Origin: JAVJST01 sp040219295
GTDB taxonomy: Bacteria > Pseudomonadota > Alphaproteobacteria > Rhodospirillales > Casp-alpha2
Reading direction: 5' to 3'
Assembly: GCA_040219295.1 (NCBI GenBank)
Contig: JAVJST010000005.1
Span: 1,178,001-1,242,000, forward strand
DNA length: 64,000 bases
Of the stretch, positions 33,301 to 42,742 are shown in pieces. Made by a program: the position numbers and the translations under genes. The notes under the pieces are model-generated. The model searched no databases, was not told the origin of the DNA, and worked only from the letters and a program-made list of their open reading frames with translations. Within the stretch, counting starts at the first letter, position 1, and the number at the start of each line of letters is the position of its first letter.

Positions 33301-34107
33301 TCACAGCACGACGTTCAGGCCCTTCTCGATCGTTCTGGCAATCGGGGCGTAGTCGGCCGCATCGGTGCGCTGAAAGTCGCCGAGCATAAGACGCCGGCGT
33401 ACGTCGGCCAGGGCTTCGTCGGCAAATGCCGCCTCGACGCCACGACGCAGCATCTCGAGTTCCTCGTCGCTCGCATCGCCGCGCGTGATGTAGGGCAGGC
33501 CCGGAACGGCGGGCGTTGTCGCGAGCACGCGCACCGCAGCGTGCTGTTCCGGCCTGACTTTCTCGAACGCGGCAAAACAGACCGCGTCAATTGCCGCGCA
33601 GTCCGCGGTTCCTGCGGCGACGGCGCGCAGGCTGAGCTGATGCGCGCCGCTGACGACGACGCCGGAGAAGAACGTCTCGCCCGGTTCGACAACGTCGGCG
33701 AGCGCACCACGCAACGCGTGGTAGCCGGAGAACGACTCGCGTCCGTTGACGGCGGCGCGGCGGCCGCGCAGGTCGGCGAGGCTCCGCGCCGGATCGTCAC
33801 GGCGCACGATCACGGCGCTCTGGTACTTGATGCCGTCGGTGAGCGGCGTGTCGTAGGATGGCGTGCCGACGACGCGGACCATGTCGCCGAGCTCCGTGAT
33901 CAGGGGCCCGCCGCAGGTTTGCGACAACACGAGCCCGGGGTCGTGCCAGACACTATGGATATCGTCGGGGAACGACAGTTTCTCCGGTGCGTCGCCGATG
34001 CCTTGGCGGACCAGATGTTCGCGCAGTCCCCGCCACCACGCGTCGACGTCGTCGGCGACCTCCGGCATCCAGTACATCTGCAGGGAGGCGATCGGTGAGG
34101 CGGTCAA
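33301..34107 (-). CDS. PhnD-like (phosphate/phosphonate) ligand-binding protein without a signal peptide
   Basis: A 268-residue type II periplasmic-binding fold of the PhnD group: IASLQMYWMPEVADDVDAWW at the start, TCGGPLITEL, YQSAVIVRRDD and VNGRESFSGYHALRGAL. It starts at a TTG whose last bases overlap the TGA of the regulator gene (TTGA), so it is translationally coupled. No signal peptide or lipobox is seen, and no phn transporter genes follow. It may therefore act in the cytoplasm, for example as a ligand sensor for the upstream regulator (inference), or have lost export. Confidence 0.8.
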   Translation of the reverse strand: MTASPIASLQMYWMPEVADDVDAWWRGLREHLVRQGIGDAPEKLSFPDDIHSVWHDPGLVLSQTCGGPLITELGDMVRVVGTPSYDTPLTDGIKYQSAVIVRRDDPARSLADLRGRRAAVNGRESFSGYHALRGALADVVEPGETFFSGVVVSGAHQLSLRAVAAGTADCAAIDAVCFAAFEKVRPEQHAAVRVLATTPAVPGLPYITRGDASDEELEMLRRGVEAAFADEALADVRRRLMLGDFQRTDAADYAPIARTIEKGLNVVL

Positions 34108-34961
34108 GCGGCTTCCTCCGTGTGGGCCAGCAGGCGGGCGAGATAGGTGCTGACGTCCGGGGCCTGGACCACGGCAGCCCGGATCAGCTGATCGAAATGT
34201 CGGGCCAGGACCTGGATGTGGTCGCGGGTGTTGAAGACGAAGAAGAGTTGTCCCATGTACACCGCCGCGCGGCGCACGCCAAACACGGTATAGGGCACGG
34301 AGTAATGGGTCCGGCTCGAAAATAGGAACAGCCGAAGACCGGGATAGAGTTCGTCGGTCAGCCGGATCATCTGTTCTATCTGTTCGCGGCGGGCCTCCGC
34401 CGACAGGCCGCGCCAGTGACCTTCGCCACGGGCAAAGGCCTCGACGGTTTCCGACGGCATGCAGATTTCGACATCCGTTTCGGGAAGGCGGGTGTACTCG
34501 AGACGGCCGCGGACTTCGCGCAGCGCGCGATCCGGCGTGCGTGTCTGGAACGCATTGAAAATGTACTGGGTCACCGTCTCGGTGGTCAGCAGGTCCGGCA
34601 GCGACGCCGGCACGAGGCGGATTTTCTGACCGGCGGCCTCATCGTACCAGTATTTGACGCTCTCCTCGATTGGCGCGCCGGTCGATGGCGTGAACTCCAG
34701 CGTTTCGTGCATGATGTCGGCGGCGAGGTCCTCGCTCTCCGTGAGTCCGAGCAGCCAATCGGCGCTGACATGCAGGCGGGTTGCAAGCTGAACCACCGTA
34801 TCGGCGCGCGGCAGGCGGACCAGGTCCTGCGACAGCAGCTGCGACAGGGTCGATCGGTCGACGCCGGTTTGCCGGGCCAGCTGGGACTGGTTGATATCGG
34901 CTCGTTCCATGGCGTCGAGCAGACGATTGCGGAACAGGCGGGTCAGTTCGCGGCGGTCCAT
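34104..34961 (-). CDS. XRE-family transcriptional regulator with a large C-terminal sensing domain
   Basis: A 285-residue regulator. Residues 1-65 hold a helix-turn-helix (MERADINQSQLARQTGVDRS, TLSQLLSQ, LATRLHVSADWLLGL). The 200-residue C-terminal part has no named domain that I recognise and probably senses a ligand. ATG 34961 is chosen; a GTG nine codons upstream is possible. The gene diverges from a fatty acid desaturase gene and is coupled to a PhnD-like protein gene. Control of itself and of the desaturase gene from the shared gap is likely but inferred. Confidence 0.85.
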   Translation of the reverse strand: MDRRELTRLFRNRLLDAMERADINQSQLARQTGVDRSTLSQLLSQDLVRLPRADTVVQLATRLHVSADWLLGLTESEDLAADIMHETLEFTPSTGAPIEESVKYWYDEAAGQKIRLVPASLPDLLTTETVTQYIFNAFQTRTPDRALREVRGRLEYTRLPETDVEICMPSETVEAFARGEGHWRGLSAEARREQIEQMIRLTDELYPGLRLFLFSSRTHYSVPYTVFGVRRAAVYMGQLFFVFNTRDHIQVLARHFDQLIRAAVVQAPDVSTYLARLLAHTEEAA

Positions 34962-35040
34962 GGATAACGCATCGGTTCCTGTAAACACTTAACGGCCGAA
35001 TGGTGTATATAATAAACATATGTGGTAAATGACAACAATT

Positions 35041-35051
35041 ATTTGCCAAAT
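35041..35051. promoter_or_regulatory. Candidate operator ATTTGCCAAAT in the regulator/desaturase gap
   Basis: A perfect five-plus-one-plus-five dyad (ATTTG/CAAAT) in an AT-rich gap (34990-35055) that is unusual in this GC-rich window. GGTAAAT at 35024 forms an imperfect second arm. TTTGC/GCAAA-type sites are used by XRE-family acyl-CoA regulators, so the divergent XRE protein is a candidate ligand. Confidence 0.4.
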
Positions 35052-35131
35052 GTTACTATTCCCGCGTTGCGGCACTCCCGGGAATCCCTCACGATTGCGT
35101 GAATATCAACAATCGGATTGCCGTGCCGGCC

Positions 35132-36106
35132 ATGCCTCCCTTCGAAACCCCGCCTGAACTCGCGATCCCGCACGGAAATGCGGCCGAAATTCGCGGCCGT
35201 CGAACGGGCGCAGGGCATGTGCTGCGAATCTGGGAACGCGCCGAGGGCACGACGTGGCTGCTGATCGTCACCATCTACGGCGGCTGGTCCGCCATCCTGG
35301 CGGCATCGGCGTGGCTGCCGCTGTGGATCGTCTGCCCGCTGGCCGCCGTGTTCGGTGCCTGGCATGCCCATCTGCAGCATGAACTGCTGCATGGTCATCC
35401 GATGCAGCGCCAGTGGCTCAACGACATGTTGGCAATCTTGCCGATCAGCCTGGTGTATCCGTACACGGTCTATAAACGAAGCCACCTGGAGCACCACATT
35501 TCGCACCTGACCGACCCGCTCGACGATCCGGAAAGCTATTACGTGACCCCGGCCCGTTGGGCGACGTTCGGGCCGTTGCGCCGCGCGGTGATGGTCGCTA
35601 ACAACACCCTGCTGGGCCGACTGGTCCTCGGGCCCTGGCTGTCGACGGCATCGCTGTTCAACCAGCAGAGCCGCCGACTGTTTGCCGGAGAGCTGCTGGC
35701 CTGGGGTGAATGGACGCTGCACGGTCTGCTGATCGCCGTGATGTTGTGGACGATCGATATCTATACTTCGGTCTCACCGTGGCTCTACGTCTTTGGGATC
35801 GCCTATCCGGCGACCGGTCTCGCCATGGTCCGCTCGTTCCTCGAGCACCGGCCAGCCAAGGCCGAGGATCACCGAACGGCGGTCGTAGAGGCGGGCTGGT
35901 TCTGGAGCCTTCTGTTCCTGAACAACAACCTCCATGTCCTGCATCACGAGCGCCCTGGCGTACCGTGGTACCAGCTGCACAAGATTTATGCCAAACAACG
36001 CGACGCGATCTTGGAACGCAACGGCGGCTACGTCTACAACGGCTACCTCGACGTCGCCCGACGCTATCTGGTGACGCCAAAGGACCTGCCGGTTCACCCC
36101 GCCTGA
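35132..36106 (+). CDS. Membrane fatty acid desaturase family protein
   Basis: A 324-residue integral membrane di-iron enzyme. The three histidine boxes are complete: HAHLQHELLHGHP, RSHLEHHISH and LHVLHHERPG. Four hydrophobic helices surround them. It could introduce double bonds or hydroxyl groups into acyl chains, carotenoids or small lipids; FA_desaturase membership alone does not decide. ATG 35132 is used; a GTG at 35099 would add 11 residues, and neither has a clear ribosome site. Divergent from the XRE gene. Confidence 0.85.
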   Translation: MPPFETPPELAIPHGNAAEIRGRRTGAGHVLRIWERAEGTTWLLIVTIYGGWSAILAASAWLPLWIVCPLAAVFGAWHAHLQHELLHGHPMQRQWLNDMLAILPISLVYPYTVYKRSHLEHHISHLTDPLDDPESYYVTPARWATFGPLRRAVMVANNTLLGRLVLGPWLSTASLFNQQSRRLFAGELLAWGEWTLHGLLIAVMLWTIDIYTSVSPWLYVFGIAYPATGLAMVRSFLEHRPAKAEDHRTAVVEAGWFWSLLFLNNNLHVLHHERPGVPWYQLHKIYAKQRDAILERNGGYVYNGYLDVARRYLVTPKDLPVHPA

Positions 36107-36257
36107 GCTCGCGCAGACGGTCCCACACAAAACTGTTACACGGCCGAAACGCAGAATTGGCGCGTGATGGGTGGACCCTTCAACCGTGGCGCAGTATACG
36201 GTGCCGGTCTGATTCCGCGTGTTTCGGCCATTCCTTGAACCAACCCGAGTTCTCCCG

Positions 36258-37340
36258 ATGAACCGTTCCGTCCTCATTGCGATCGTCATTGCCGCTGCTG
36301 TCGGCATCTGGATTGCCAGCGGTCAGTTCGGCAGTGGGCCGCAGATGGCCGCGGTCACCGTCGAGAAGGATGCGTCGGAGGAAAGCGGTGACGACAAGGT
36401 GCTGCCCAGCGTGCGCTATGTCGACAGCACCGCCCGTATGTCGCCCGAGGTGGTCCGCGTGTTCGGCCGAACCGAAGCGGACCGCTCGGTAACGATCCGC
36501 GCCGAAACGGCGGGTCCCGTCGCCGAGATCGTCGCTACCGAGGGTTTCAAGCTCGAAACCGGATCGGTCGTGGTGCGGCTCGACATCGAGGACCGCGAGA
36601 GTGTACTCGAGGAAGCCGAAGGCGAACTCCGTTATCGCGACAAGTCCTATCGTGCCTCGGAGCAGCTTTCGAAGAAACAGTTCAGTTCCGAGGTCAAACT
36701 TGCCGAGGAAGCGGCCGCACTGGCCCGCGCCAAGGCGGCGGTCGCGGCGGCCAGGCTGGACATCGCACACACGCGGATCAAGACGCCGTTCGAGGGCGTC
36801 GTCGACAACATCGATGTCGAAACCGGCGACGTCGTGGCTGTCGGCGATCCCATCGCCTACATCGCCGATCTCGATCCTATCGTCGTCGCCGTCGGGATTT
36901 CTGAACGGGACATCACGTCCGTCAGGCCGGGCGATCGGGCATTCGTGCACATCGTCGGACGTGAACGAGCGGTCGGCTACGTTCGTTTCGTGTCGCGCTC
37001 GGGCGATGCGGCGACACGTACATTCCGGGTCGAAATCGCCATGGATAACCCGGATTACGAGATCGCCGAGGGTCTGACTGCGGAGGTCGTGCTCGAGACC
37101 AAGCGGCGCCTGTCGCACCAGATCTCGCCCGCGGCGCTGACCCTCGATGACGAGGGACGGCTTGGGGTCATGACCGTGGGCGACGATGACCGCGCCGCGT
37201 TCGCACCGGTCGAGATCGTCCGCGACGAGGTCGACGGGGTATGGATCACCGGTCTCGGCGAGAATGTACGCATCATCGTCACCGGCCAGTCGTTCGTTAC
37301 CGACGGTGACCCGGTGATGCCGGTCAAAGTAGCGAACTGA
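36258..37340 (+). CDS. RND efflux periplasmic adaptor (HlyD/AcrA-like membrane fusion protein)
   Basis: A 360-residue periplasmic adaptor with an N-terminal membrane anchor (SVLIAIVIAAAVGIWIAS). Features: a lipoyl-type half-motif AETAGPVAEIVATEGFKLET, a short coiled hairpin (ESVLEEAEGELRYRDKSYRA onward), the second half HTRIKTPFEGVVDNI, and a beta-barrel domain. ATG 36258 is selected; the frame continues 13 codons upstream without a ribosome site. It is 14 bp before the RND pump gene and links it to an outer-membrane channel encoded elsewhere. Confidence 0.92.
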   Translation: MNRSVLIAIVIAAAVGIWIASGQFGSGPQMAAVTVEKDASEESGDDKVLPSVRYVDSTARMSPEVVRVFGRTEADRSVTIRAETAGPVAEIVATEGFKLETGSVVVRLDIEDRESVLEEAEGELRYRDKSYRASEQLSKKQFSSEVKLAEEAAALARAKAAVAAARLDIAHTRIKTPFEGVVDNIDVETGDVVAVGDPIAYIADLDPIVVAVGISERDITSVRPGDRAFVHIVGRERAVGYVRFVSRSGDAATRTFRVEIAMDNPDYEIAEGLTAEVVLETKRRLSHQISPAALTLDDEGRLGVMTVGDDDRAAFAPVEIVRDEVDGVWITGLGENVRIIVTGQSFVTDGDPVMPVKVAN

Positions 37341-37354
37341 GCGGCGGGTCGGCC

Positions 37355-40300
37355 ATGCCGAGCATTATCGACGCCGCCATCGACCGGTCGCGGACTGTCC
37401 TGTCCGCGCTGTTGCTGATCCTGATCAGCGGCACCTACGCCTATCTCGACATTCCGAAGGAATCCGATCCGGACATCAACATCCCGATCATCTACGTCTC
37501 GATCACCCACGAGGGGATCTCGCCGGAAGATGCCGAACGGCTGCTGATCCGACCGATGGAGCAGGAACTCCGCACCATCGAGGGGATGAAGGAACTGCGC
37601 GCCACCGGCTACGAGGGCGGCGCCAACATCATTCTCGAGTTCGAAGCCGGGTTCGACGCCGACCAGGCGCTGACCGACGTGCGCGAACAGGTCGACATCG
37701 CCAAGCCTGAACTTCCCGAGGAAACCGATGAACCCGCCGTGGAGGAGGTCAATTTCTCGCTGTTCCCGGTTATCGTCGTGACCCTTGCTGGTGACATCCC
37801 CGAACGTGCGTTGCTGTCCATCGCCCGTGAACTGCGCGACGAGATCGAGGGTATCACCACGGTGCTGGAGGTCGAGATCGCCGGCGACCGCGACGAACTT
37901 GTCGAGGTGCTGATCGATCCGATCCGCATCGAGAGCTACGGACTGTCGACGGTCGACACGGTCGATGCGGTCCGCGCCTCCAATCTGCTGGTCGCCGCCG
38001 GTCAGCTCGATACCGGTCACGGCCGTTTCGCCGTCAAGGTGCCGGGCCTGTTCGAACGGGTCCAGGACATCACCGGCATGCCGGTGGCGACATCAGGGGA
38101 CTCGGTCGTTGTGCTCGGCGATATCGGCGAGGTTCGTCGCAATTTCAAGGACCCGGAGAGCTTCGCCCGGGTCAACGGCCGGCCGGCGCTGGCGCTCGAG
38201 GTCGTGAAAAGGACCGGCGAGAACATCATCGAGACCATCGAACTTGTCCGCGAGGTCGTCGAACAGGAGCGCCGCCACTGGCCGGAAGCATTGCAGGCGG
38301 CGATCGAGATCAACTACCTGCAGGATCGCTCCAGCGACATCCGCAACATGCTGTCGGACCTGCAGAACAACGTCATCAGCGCCGTCCTGCTGGTCATGAT
38401 CGTGGTCATTGCCGCGCTCGGCATCCGCTCGGCGTTGCTCGTCGGTATTGCCATTCCGGGATCGTTCCTGACCGCAATCCTTGTGCTCTATGCATTCGGC
38501 GTCACGGTCAACATCGTCGTCCTGTTCAGCCTGATTCTCGCGGTCGGCATGCTGGTCGACGGCGCCATCGTGGTGACCGAGTATGCCGACCGTAAAATGA
38601 TCGAAGGGGAACCGAAGGCCCGCGCTTATTCCTTGGCAGCACGCCGCATGGCGTGGCCGATCATCGCCTCGACGGCGACGACGCTGGCGGCATTTCTGCC
38701 GCTGGTGTTCTGGCCCGGTGTGGTCGGTGAGTTCATGAAGTATCTGCCGATGACGCTGTTGATAACGCTCACCGCGTCGCTGGCCATGGCGCTGATCTTC
38801 GTTCCGACGCTCGGAGCCAAGTTCGGCAAAACCGGGGCGGCGATCAACGCCGATACGGCCAAGGGATTGGCAGGCGGGTCCGGTGGCGAGGAAAGCCTAT
38901 CATCGGTGGGCGGGGTCACTGGCGGGTACCTTAAGGTATTGCGACCGGCGCTGCGTCACCCGGGGTTGGTGTTGATGATCGCCGTCGTCATGCTCGTCGG
39001 CGTTCAGGTCGTCTATGCGCAGTTCGGCAAGGGCATTGAGTTCTTCCCCGAGGTCGAACCCGAGATCGCCCAGCTCCAGGTTCGCGCCCGCGGCAATCTC
39101 TCAGTCTGGGAGCAACGCGATCTGATGCAGGAGGTCGAGGAGCGGTTGCTCGATCTTGGCGAGCTCGAATCGATCTACACCCGGACGGGCAAGTCACAGC
39201 AGAGCGACGAGGCCGAGGACATCATCGGCATCATCACCCTTGAGTTCGTCGATTGGGAGCGGCGGCGCAAGGCGTCCGAAATTCTCGCCGATATCCGTGA
39301 ACGCACCGCGGATCTCGCCGGCATTCACATCGATCAGCGCGAGCAGGAGCAGGGACCGCCGGTCGGCAAGGCCCTGCAGGTGCAACTGTCGTCGCGCAAC
39401 CCGGCACAGATACCGGCTGCGGTCGAGCACGTGCTTGCGGGCCTCGAGGCCGTCGGCGGATTCATCAACATCGAGGACGAGCGGCCGCTGCCGGGGATCG
39501 ACTGGGTCCTGACCGTAGATCGCTCCCAGGCTGCCAAGTTCGGTGCCAACATCGATCTCGTCGGACGGGCCGTGCAGCTGATCACCACCGGTATCAAGCT
39601 CGGCGAGTACCGCCCCGACGATGCCGACGAGGAAATCGACATCCGGGCGCGCTATCCGAAGGCCTACAGAACGCTGGATGAACTCAAGACCCTGCGCGTA
39701 GAGACGGAGAACGGCGCCGTGCCGGTGAGCAACTTCGTTACGCGCAAGCCGGTCGACAGCGTCGGCACCATCAAGCGCGCGGATGCCCGTCGCGTCATGA
39801 ACGTGAAAGCCGACGTCGAGGAGGGACTGCTGGCCGACAACCAGACGAAGGCCGTGCAGGCCTGGCTGGCTGACAATCCGCTGCCCGACGGCATCAGCGC
39901 CGTGTTCAAGGGCGAGGACGAGGAGCAACGCAAGGCCGAAGAGTTCCTCGGCAAGGCATTCGCCGTCGCCCTGTTCATCATGGCGATCATCCTCGTCACC
40001 CAGTTCAACAGCTTCTATTCGGCCTTTCTGATTCTCTCCGCCGTCGTCATGTCGACCGTCGGGGTGTTCATCGGGCTTCTGGTGACGCAGCAGCCGTTCG
40101 GTATCGTCATGGGCGGGATCGGCGTGATCGCGCTCGCCGGTATCGTGGTCAAAAACACCATCGTGCGGTTCGACACCTTCGACCGCCTCCGCAAGGAGGC
40201 GCCGGACGTCCGCACGGCGCTTCTGCGGACCGGCGCGCAGCGTCTGCGCCCGGTGCTGCTGACCACGGTGACCACCGTGCTCGGTCTGATGCCGATGGTC

Positions 40301-40525
40301 ATCGGCATGAACATCGATTTCATTTCCCGCGAAGTATCGATCGGCGCGCCGTCGACCCAGTGGTGGCAGCAGTTGTCGACCGCCATCGTGTTCGGGCTGG
40401 TGTTCGCGACGGTCCTGACTCTGGTCGTCACGCCGTCGGCACTGATGGTGCGCGAAAACGTTCAGAACTGGTTCCGCCGTCGCGTCCTGCGGCCTGGCGG
40501 GGTCGACGAACAAGTCGCCCGCTAG
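37355..40525 (+). CDS. RND-family inner-membrane efflux pump (AcrB/MexB superfamily)
   Basis: A 1056-residue proton-driven pump with the usual two repeats of a membrane helix bundle plus large periplasmic loops. DIPKESDPDINIPIIYV follows helix 1, and the charged helix-4 segment GMLVDGAIVVTEYAD carries the proton-relay Asp. The second half has GGIGVIALAGIVVKNTIVRF. Length and layout match the HAE-type exporters. Its ATG follows the adaptor gene by 14 bp. Substrates are unknown; no regulator or outer-membrane channel is in the window. Confidence 0.95.
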   Translation: MPSIIDAAIDRSRTVLSALLLILISGTYAYLDIPKESDPDINIPIIYVSITHEGISPEDAERLLIRPMEQELRTIEGMKELRATGYEGGANIILEFEAGFDADQALTDVREQVDIAKPELPEETDEPAVEEVNFSLFPVIVVTLAGDIPERALLSIARELRDEIEGITTVLEVEIAGDRDELVEVLIDPIRIESYGLSTVDTVDAVRASNLLVAAGQLDTGHGRFAVKVPGLFERVQDITGMPVATSGDSVVVLGDIGEVRRNFKDPESFARVNGRPALALEVVKRTGENIIETIELVREVVEQERRHWPEALQAAIEINYLQDRSSDIRNMLSDLQNNVISAVLLVMIVVIAALGIRSALLVGIAIPGSFLTAILVLYAFGVTVNIVVLFSLILAVGMLVDGAIVVTEYADRKMIEGEPKARAYSLAARRMAWPIIASTATTLAAFLPLVFWPGVVGEFMKYLPMTLLITLTASLAMALIFVPTLGAKFGKTGAAINADTAKGLAGGSGGEESLSSVGGVTGGYLKVLRPALRHPGLVLMIAVVMLVGVQVVYAQFGKGIEFFPEVEPEIAQLQVRARGNLSVWEQRDLMQEVEERLLDLGELESIYTRTGKSQQSDEAEDIIGIITLEFVDWERRRKASEILADIRERTADLAGIHIDQREQEQGPPVGKALQVQLSSRNPAQIPAAVEHVLAGLEAVGGFINIEDERPLPGIDWVLTVDRSQAAKFGANIDLVGRAVQLITTGIKLGEYRPDDADEEIDIRARYPKAYRTLDELKTLRVETENGAVPVSNFVTRKPVDSVGTIKRADARRVMNVKADVEEGLLADNQTKAVQAWLADNPLPDGISAVFKGEDEEQRKAEEFLGKAFAVALFIMAIILVTQFNSFYSAFLILSAVVMSTVGVFIGLLVTQQPFGIVMGGIGVIALAGIVVKNTIVRFDTFDRLRKEAPDVRTALLRTGAQRLRPVLLTTVTTVLGLMPMVIGMNIDFISREVSIGAPSTQWWQQLSTAIVFGLVFATVLTLVVTPSALMVRENVQNWFRRRVLRPGGVDEQVAR

Positions 40526-40535
40526 CTACGGATCG

Positions 40536-41384
40536 TCAGGTCTTGTCGTCCGGGTCGCCGACACTGTCGTCGATCGGCGGTTTCGTTGCGCCCTTTGCCG
40601 CAACGCCGTGTTGGGCTTCCCACAGGCGCATCTGGCGACCGTAGCGAAGATACGACATCGGAATCGAGATGATGTAGAGGACGAGGATGATCGACAGCGT
40701 CGCCCACGGCGCGCTGAGCAGGCCCGCCGCCAGCAGGACGACGATGACCATGGTCGGCAAGAACCAGTCGTTGTGAATCTTCACCTTCTTGAACGAGAAC
40801 GTCGGCACCTTGCTGACGAACAGGGCGGCGACGGCGATCATCACGACGGCGATGAAGAAGGGGCTGCGCACGGCTGTATCGCCGAACTGCAGCGACAGCA
40901 CGATCGGCAACAATGCGAGCCCCGCACCGGCCGGCGCCGGCACGCCGGTGAAGTAGTTGACCTGGAACGGTGGCGCGTCCGGATCGTCGAGCATGGTATT
41001 GAAGCGCGCCAGACGCATGCCGCAACAGGCGCTCAGCAGCAGCACAAGGATCCAGCTGAAACGACCGGTATCCTCCAGTCCCCAGAGATAGAGCAGCAAG
41101 GCGGGGACGACACCGAAACAGACGAAGTCGGACAGGCTGTCGAGTTCGGCGCCGAACTTGCTGGCGCCCTTGAGCATCCTGGCGACGCGGCCGTCGAGCG
41201 CGTCGAGAAGGGCGGCGACCGCGACCGCCAGAACGGCGGCCTCCCAGCGGTCGTTGAGCGCAAAGCGGATCGACGTCAGCCCCGAACACAACGCCAGCAG
41301 CGTCAGCATGTTCGGGATCATGACGTTCAGGGACATGCCCTTGAGCCGCCGTTTCCGCCTTGGCCGCGTTTCCTGCTCTGCCAT
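40536..41384 (-). CDS. pssA: CDP-diacylglycerol-serine O-phosphatidyltransferase (phosphatidylserine synthase)
   Basis: A 282-residue membrane enzyme making phosphatidylserine from CDP-diacylglycerol and serine. The CDP-alcohol phosphotransferase motif is complete: D-G-x2-A-R-x8-G-x3-D-x3-D in LDGRVARMLKGASKFGAELD plus SLSD. Several helices follow. ATG 41384 follows the psd stop by 34 bases; the frame upstream overlaps psd. The pssA-psd order gives the full route to phosphatidylethanolamine. A hydrophilic C-terminal tail ends near the convergent RND gene. Confidence 0.95.
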   Translation of the reverse strand: MAEQETRPRRKRRLKGMSLNVMIPNMLTLLALCSGLTSIRFALNDRWEAAVLAVAVAALLDALDGRVARMLKGASKFGAELDSLSDFVCFGVVPALLLYLWGLEDTGRFSWILVLLLSACCGMRLARFNTMLDDPDAPPFQVNYFTGVPAPAGAGLALLPIVLSLQFGDTAVRSPFFIAVVMIAVAALFVSKVPTFSFKKVKIHNDWFLPTMVIVVLLAAGLLSAPWATLSIILVLYIISIPMSYLRYGRQMRLWEAQHGVAAKGATKPPIDDSVGDPDDKT

Positions 41385-41418
41385 CCGTGTGCCGTTATCT
41401 CTGCCCTGTCGTCCCAGA

Positions 41419-42108
41419 CTATCGGATTTGGCCGTTTCTGGCTTGTTCTTTTGCCTGGCAGTCGGCAATCACCGTTTCGCCGGCGATGGCTGTCTGGCCC
41501 TCGACGACCAGCGGCTGGACACCCTTCGGCAGATAGACGTCGACACGGCTGCCAAAGCGGATCAGTCCGACGCGCTGTCCGGCAGCCACCGGCTGCCCCT
41601 CGCTGACCTGGCAGACGATGCGCCGCGCCACCAGGCCGGCAATCTGGACAAACGCAAGATCCAGCTTGCCGTCGTCGAGCTCGAGCAGGAAGCTGTTGCG
41701 TTCGTTGTCGACGCTCGCTTTGTCGAGCGACGCGTTGACAAACTTGCCGGGCCGGTAGGCGATGCGCTTGATGATGCCGTCCGCCGGTGTCCGGTTCACA
41801 TGAACATTGAAAACGTTCATGAATACGCAGACGCGGGCGCGCGGTTCGTCCCCCATATCGAGTTCGGGCGGCGGCGCCGCCGTGTCGACCAGTTGCACGA
41901 AGCCGTCGGCGGGCGAGACGATCAGGCCGGGCCGGGTGGGCGTCATGCGGTCCGGGTCGCGGAAGAAGTAAACGCACCACAGAGTCAGGACGAAGCCCAC
42001 GAGTCCGAGAAAGTCACTGAGCGCCCAGAGAATGAGCGCGCCGACCGCGAACGCCGCGATGAAGGGCCATCCGGCCCGGTTGATGGGCACCAATATTCTG
42101 TCGAGCAT
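41419..42108 (-). CDS. psd: Phosphatidylserine decarboxylase, short proenzyme type
   Basis: A 229-residue pyruvoyl-dependent decarboxylase that converts phosphatidylserine to phosphatidylethanolamine at the inner membrane. Two N-terminal helices precede the core VSPADGFVQLV, HVNRTPADG and the self-cleavage region GLIRFGSRVDVYLP, where cleavage before the Ser makes the pyruvoyl group. Length and the FGS motif fit the short (archaetidylserine-type) class of alphaproteobacteria. First gene of psd-pssA. Confidence 0.95.
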   Translation of the reverse strand: MLDRILVPINRAGWPFIAAFAVGALILWALSDFLGLVGFVLTLWCVYFFRDPDRMTPTRPGLIVSPADGFVQLVDTAAPPPELDMGDEPRARVCVFMNVFNVHVNRTPADGIIKRIAYRPGKFVNASLDKASVDNERNSFLLELDDGKLDLAFVQIAGLVARRIVCQVSEGQPVAAGQRVGLIRFGSRVDVYLPKGVQPLVVEGQTAIAGETVIADCQAKEQARNGQIR

Positions 42109-42256
42109 GCGTTCTTGCCGCCTATGAAGCCTCGTTAGCAGATCAATGAATCATAGTCATCGTCATGGCTCAGGCAAGCCGAGCATGCGGCACGAAATTC
42201 GTGCTTCCACGATGCAGCGCGTTGCCGCGCGCTCCGACGTCGTGATACGCTGCGGC

Positions 42257-42742
42257 ATGAGCTCGCAATCCTCCTCGGCTGTCGGTGAACTCCATGACCT
42301 CGTGAACAAACGCGGGTTGTTGGTGCACCGCGATGACGCCGATCACATTGATTTCCAGTTCGTCTACAGAAGCCTTCCGTTTGCGGTCCGCGCCTCGGCC
42401 GGGCAGGGCGGTTCGGCGATCGAGGTTCGCACCACGCTGGGTTACCTTCCGTACACGGCAGAAGGCGGCGATCGCCGGCAATCGGCCATCGACACCCTTG
42501 CCGCCGCGAGCCGGGTGTTCGGCAGCAGGGTCCGGCTGATGTCCGACATGAAGCTGATGCTCGAGGACCGGCGAACCATGGACGGGCCGTTGACGCCGAG
42601 CAACCTGATGACCGAAATGGTCGTCATGATCGCCGAGGCGAAACCGTACCTGGACGCGCTGAGTGACTACCTCACGCCGCTCGGGCTGGCCGATCCGTCC
42701 GCTGGGGAACCGCCGGTAGAAGTGGCTACTCCGGAAGCGTGA
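42257..42742 (+). CDS. YbjN-like/chaperone-fold hypothetical protein
   Basis: A protein of about 161 residues with an N-terminal helix (SAVGELHDLVNKRGLLVHRDD), a beta-meander (DFQFVYRSLPFAVRASAGQG, IEVRTTLGYLPYTAE) and a helical end, a layout like the YbjN/type III secretion chaperone fold. The start is uncertain: ATG 42257 gives the family-like core, while upstream ATGs at 42146, 42185 and 42212 add an Arg/His-rich lead. It diverges from psd and its last 17 bp overlap the LysM gene's 3' end (convergent). Function unknown. Confidence 0.65.
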   Translation: MSSQSSSAVGELHDLVNKRGLLVHRDDADHIDFQFVYRSLPFAVRASAGQGGSAIEVRTTLGYLPYTAEGGDRRQSAIDTLAAASRVFGSRVRLMSDMKLMLEDRRTMDGPLTPSNLMTEMVVMIAEAKPYLDALSDYLTPLGLADPSAGEPPVEVATPEA

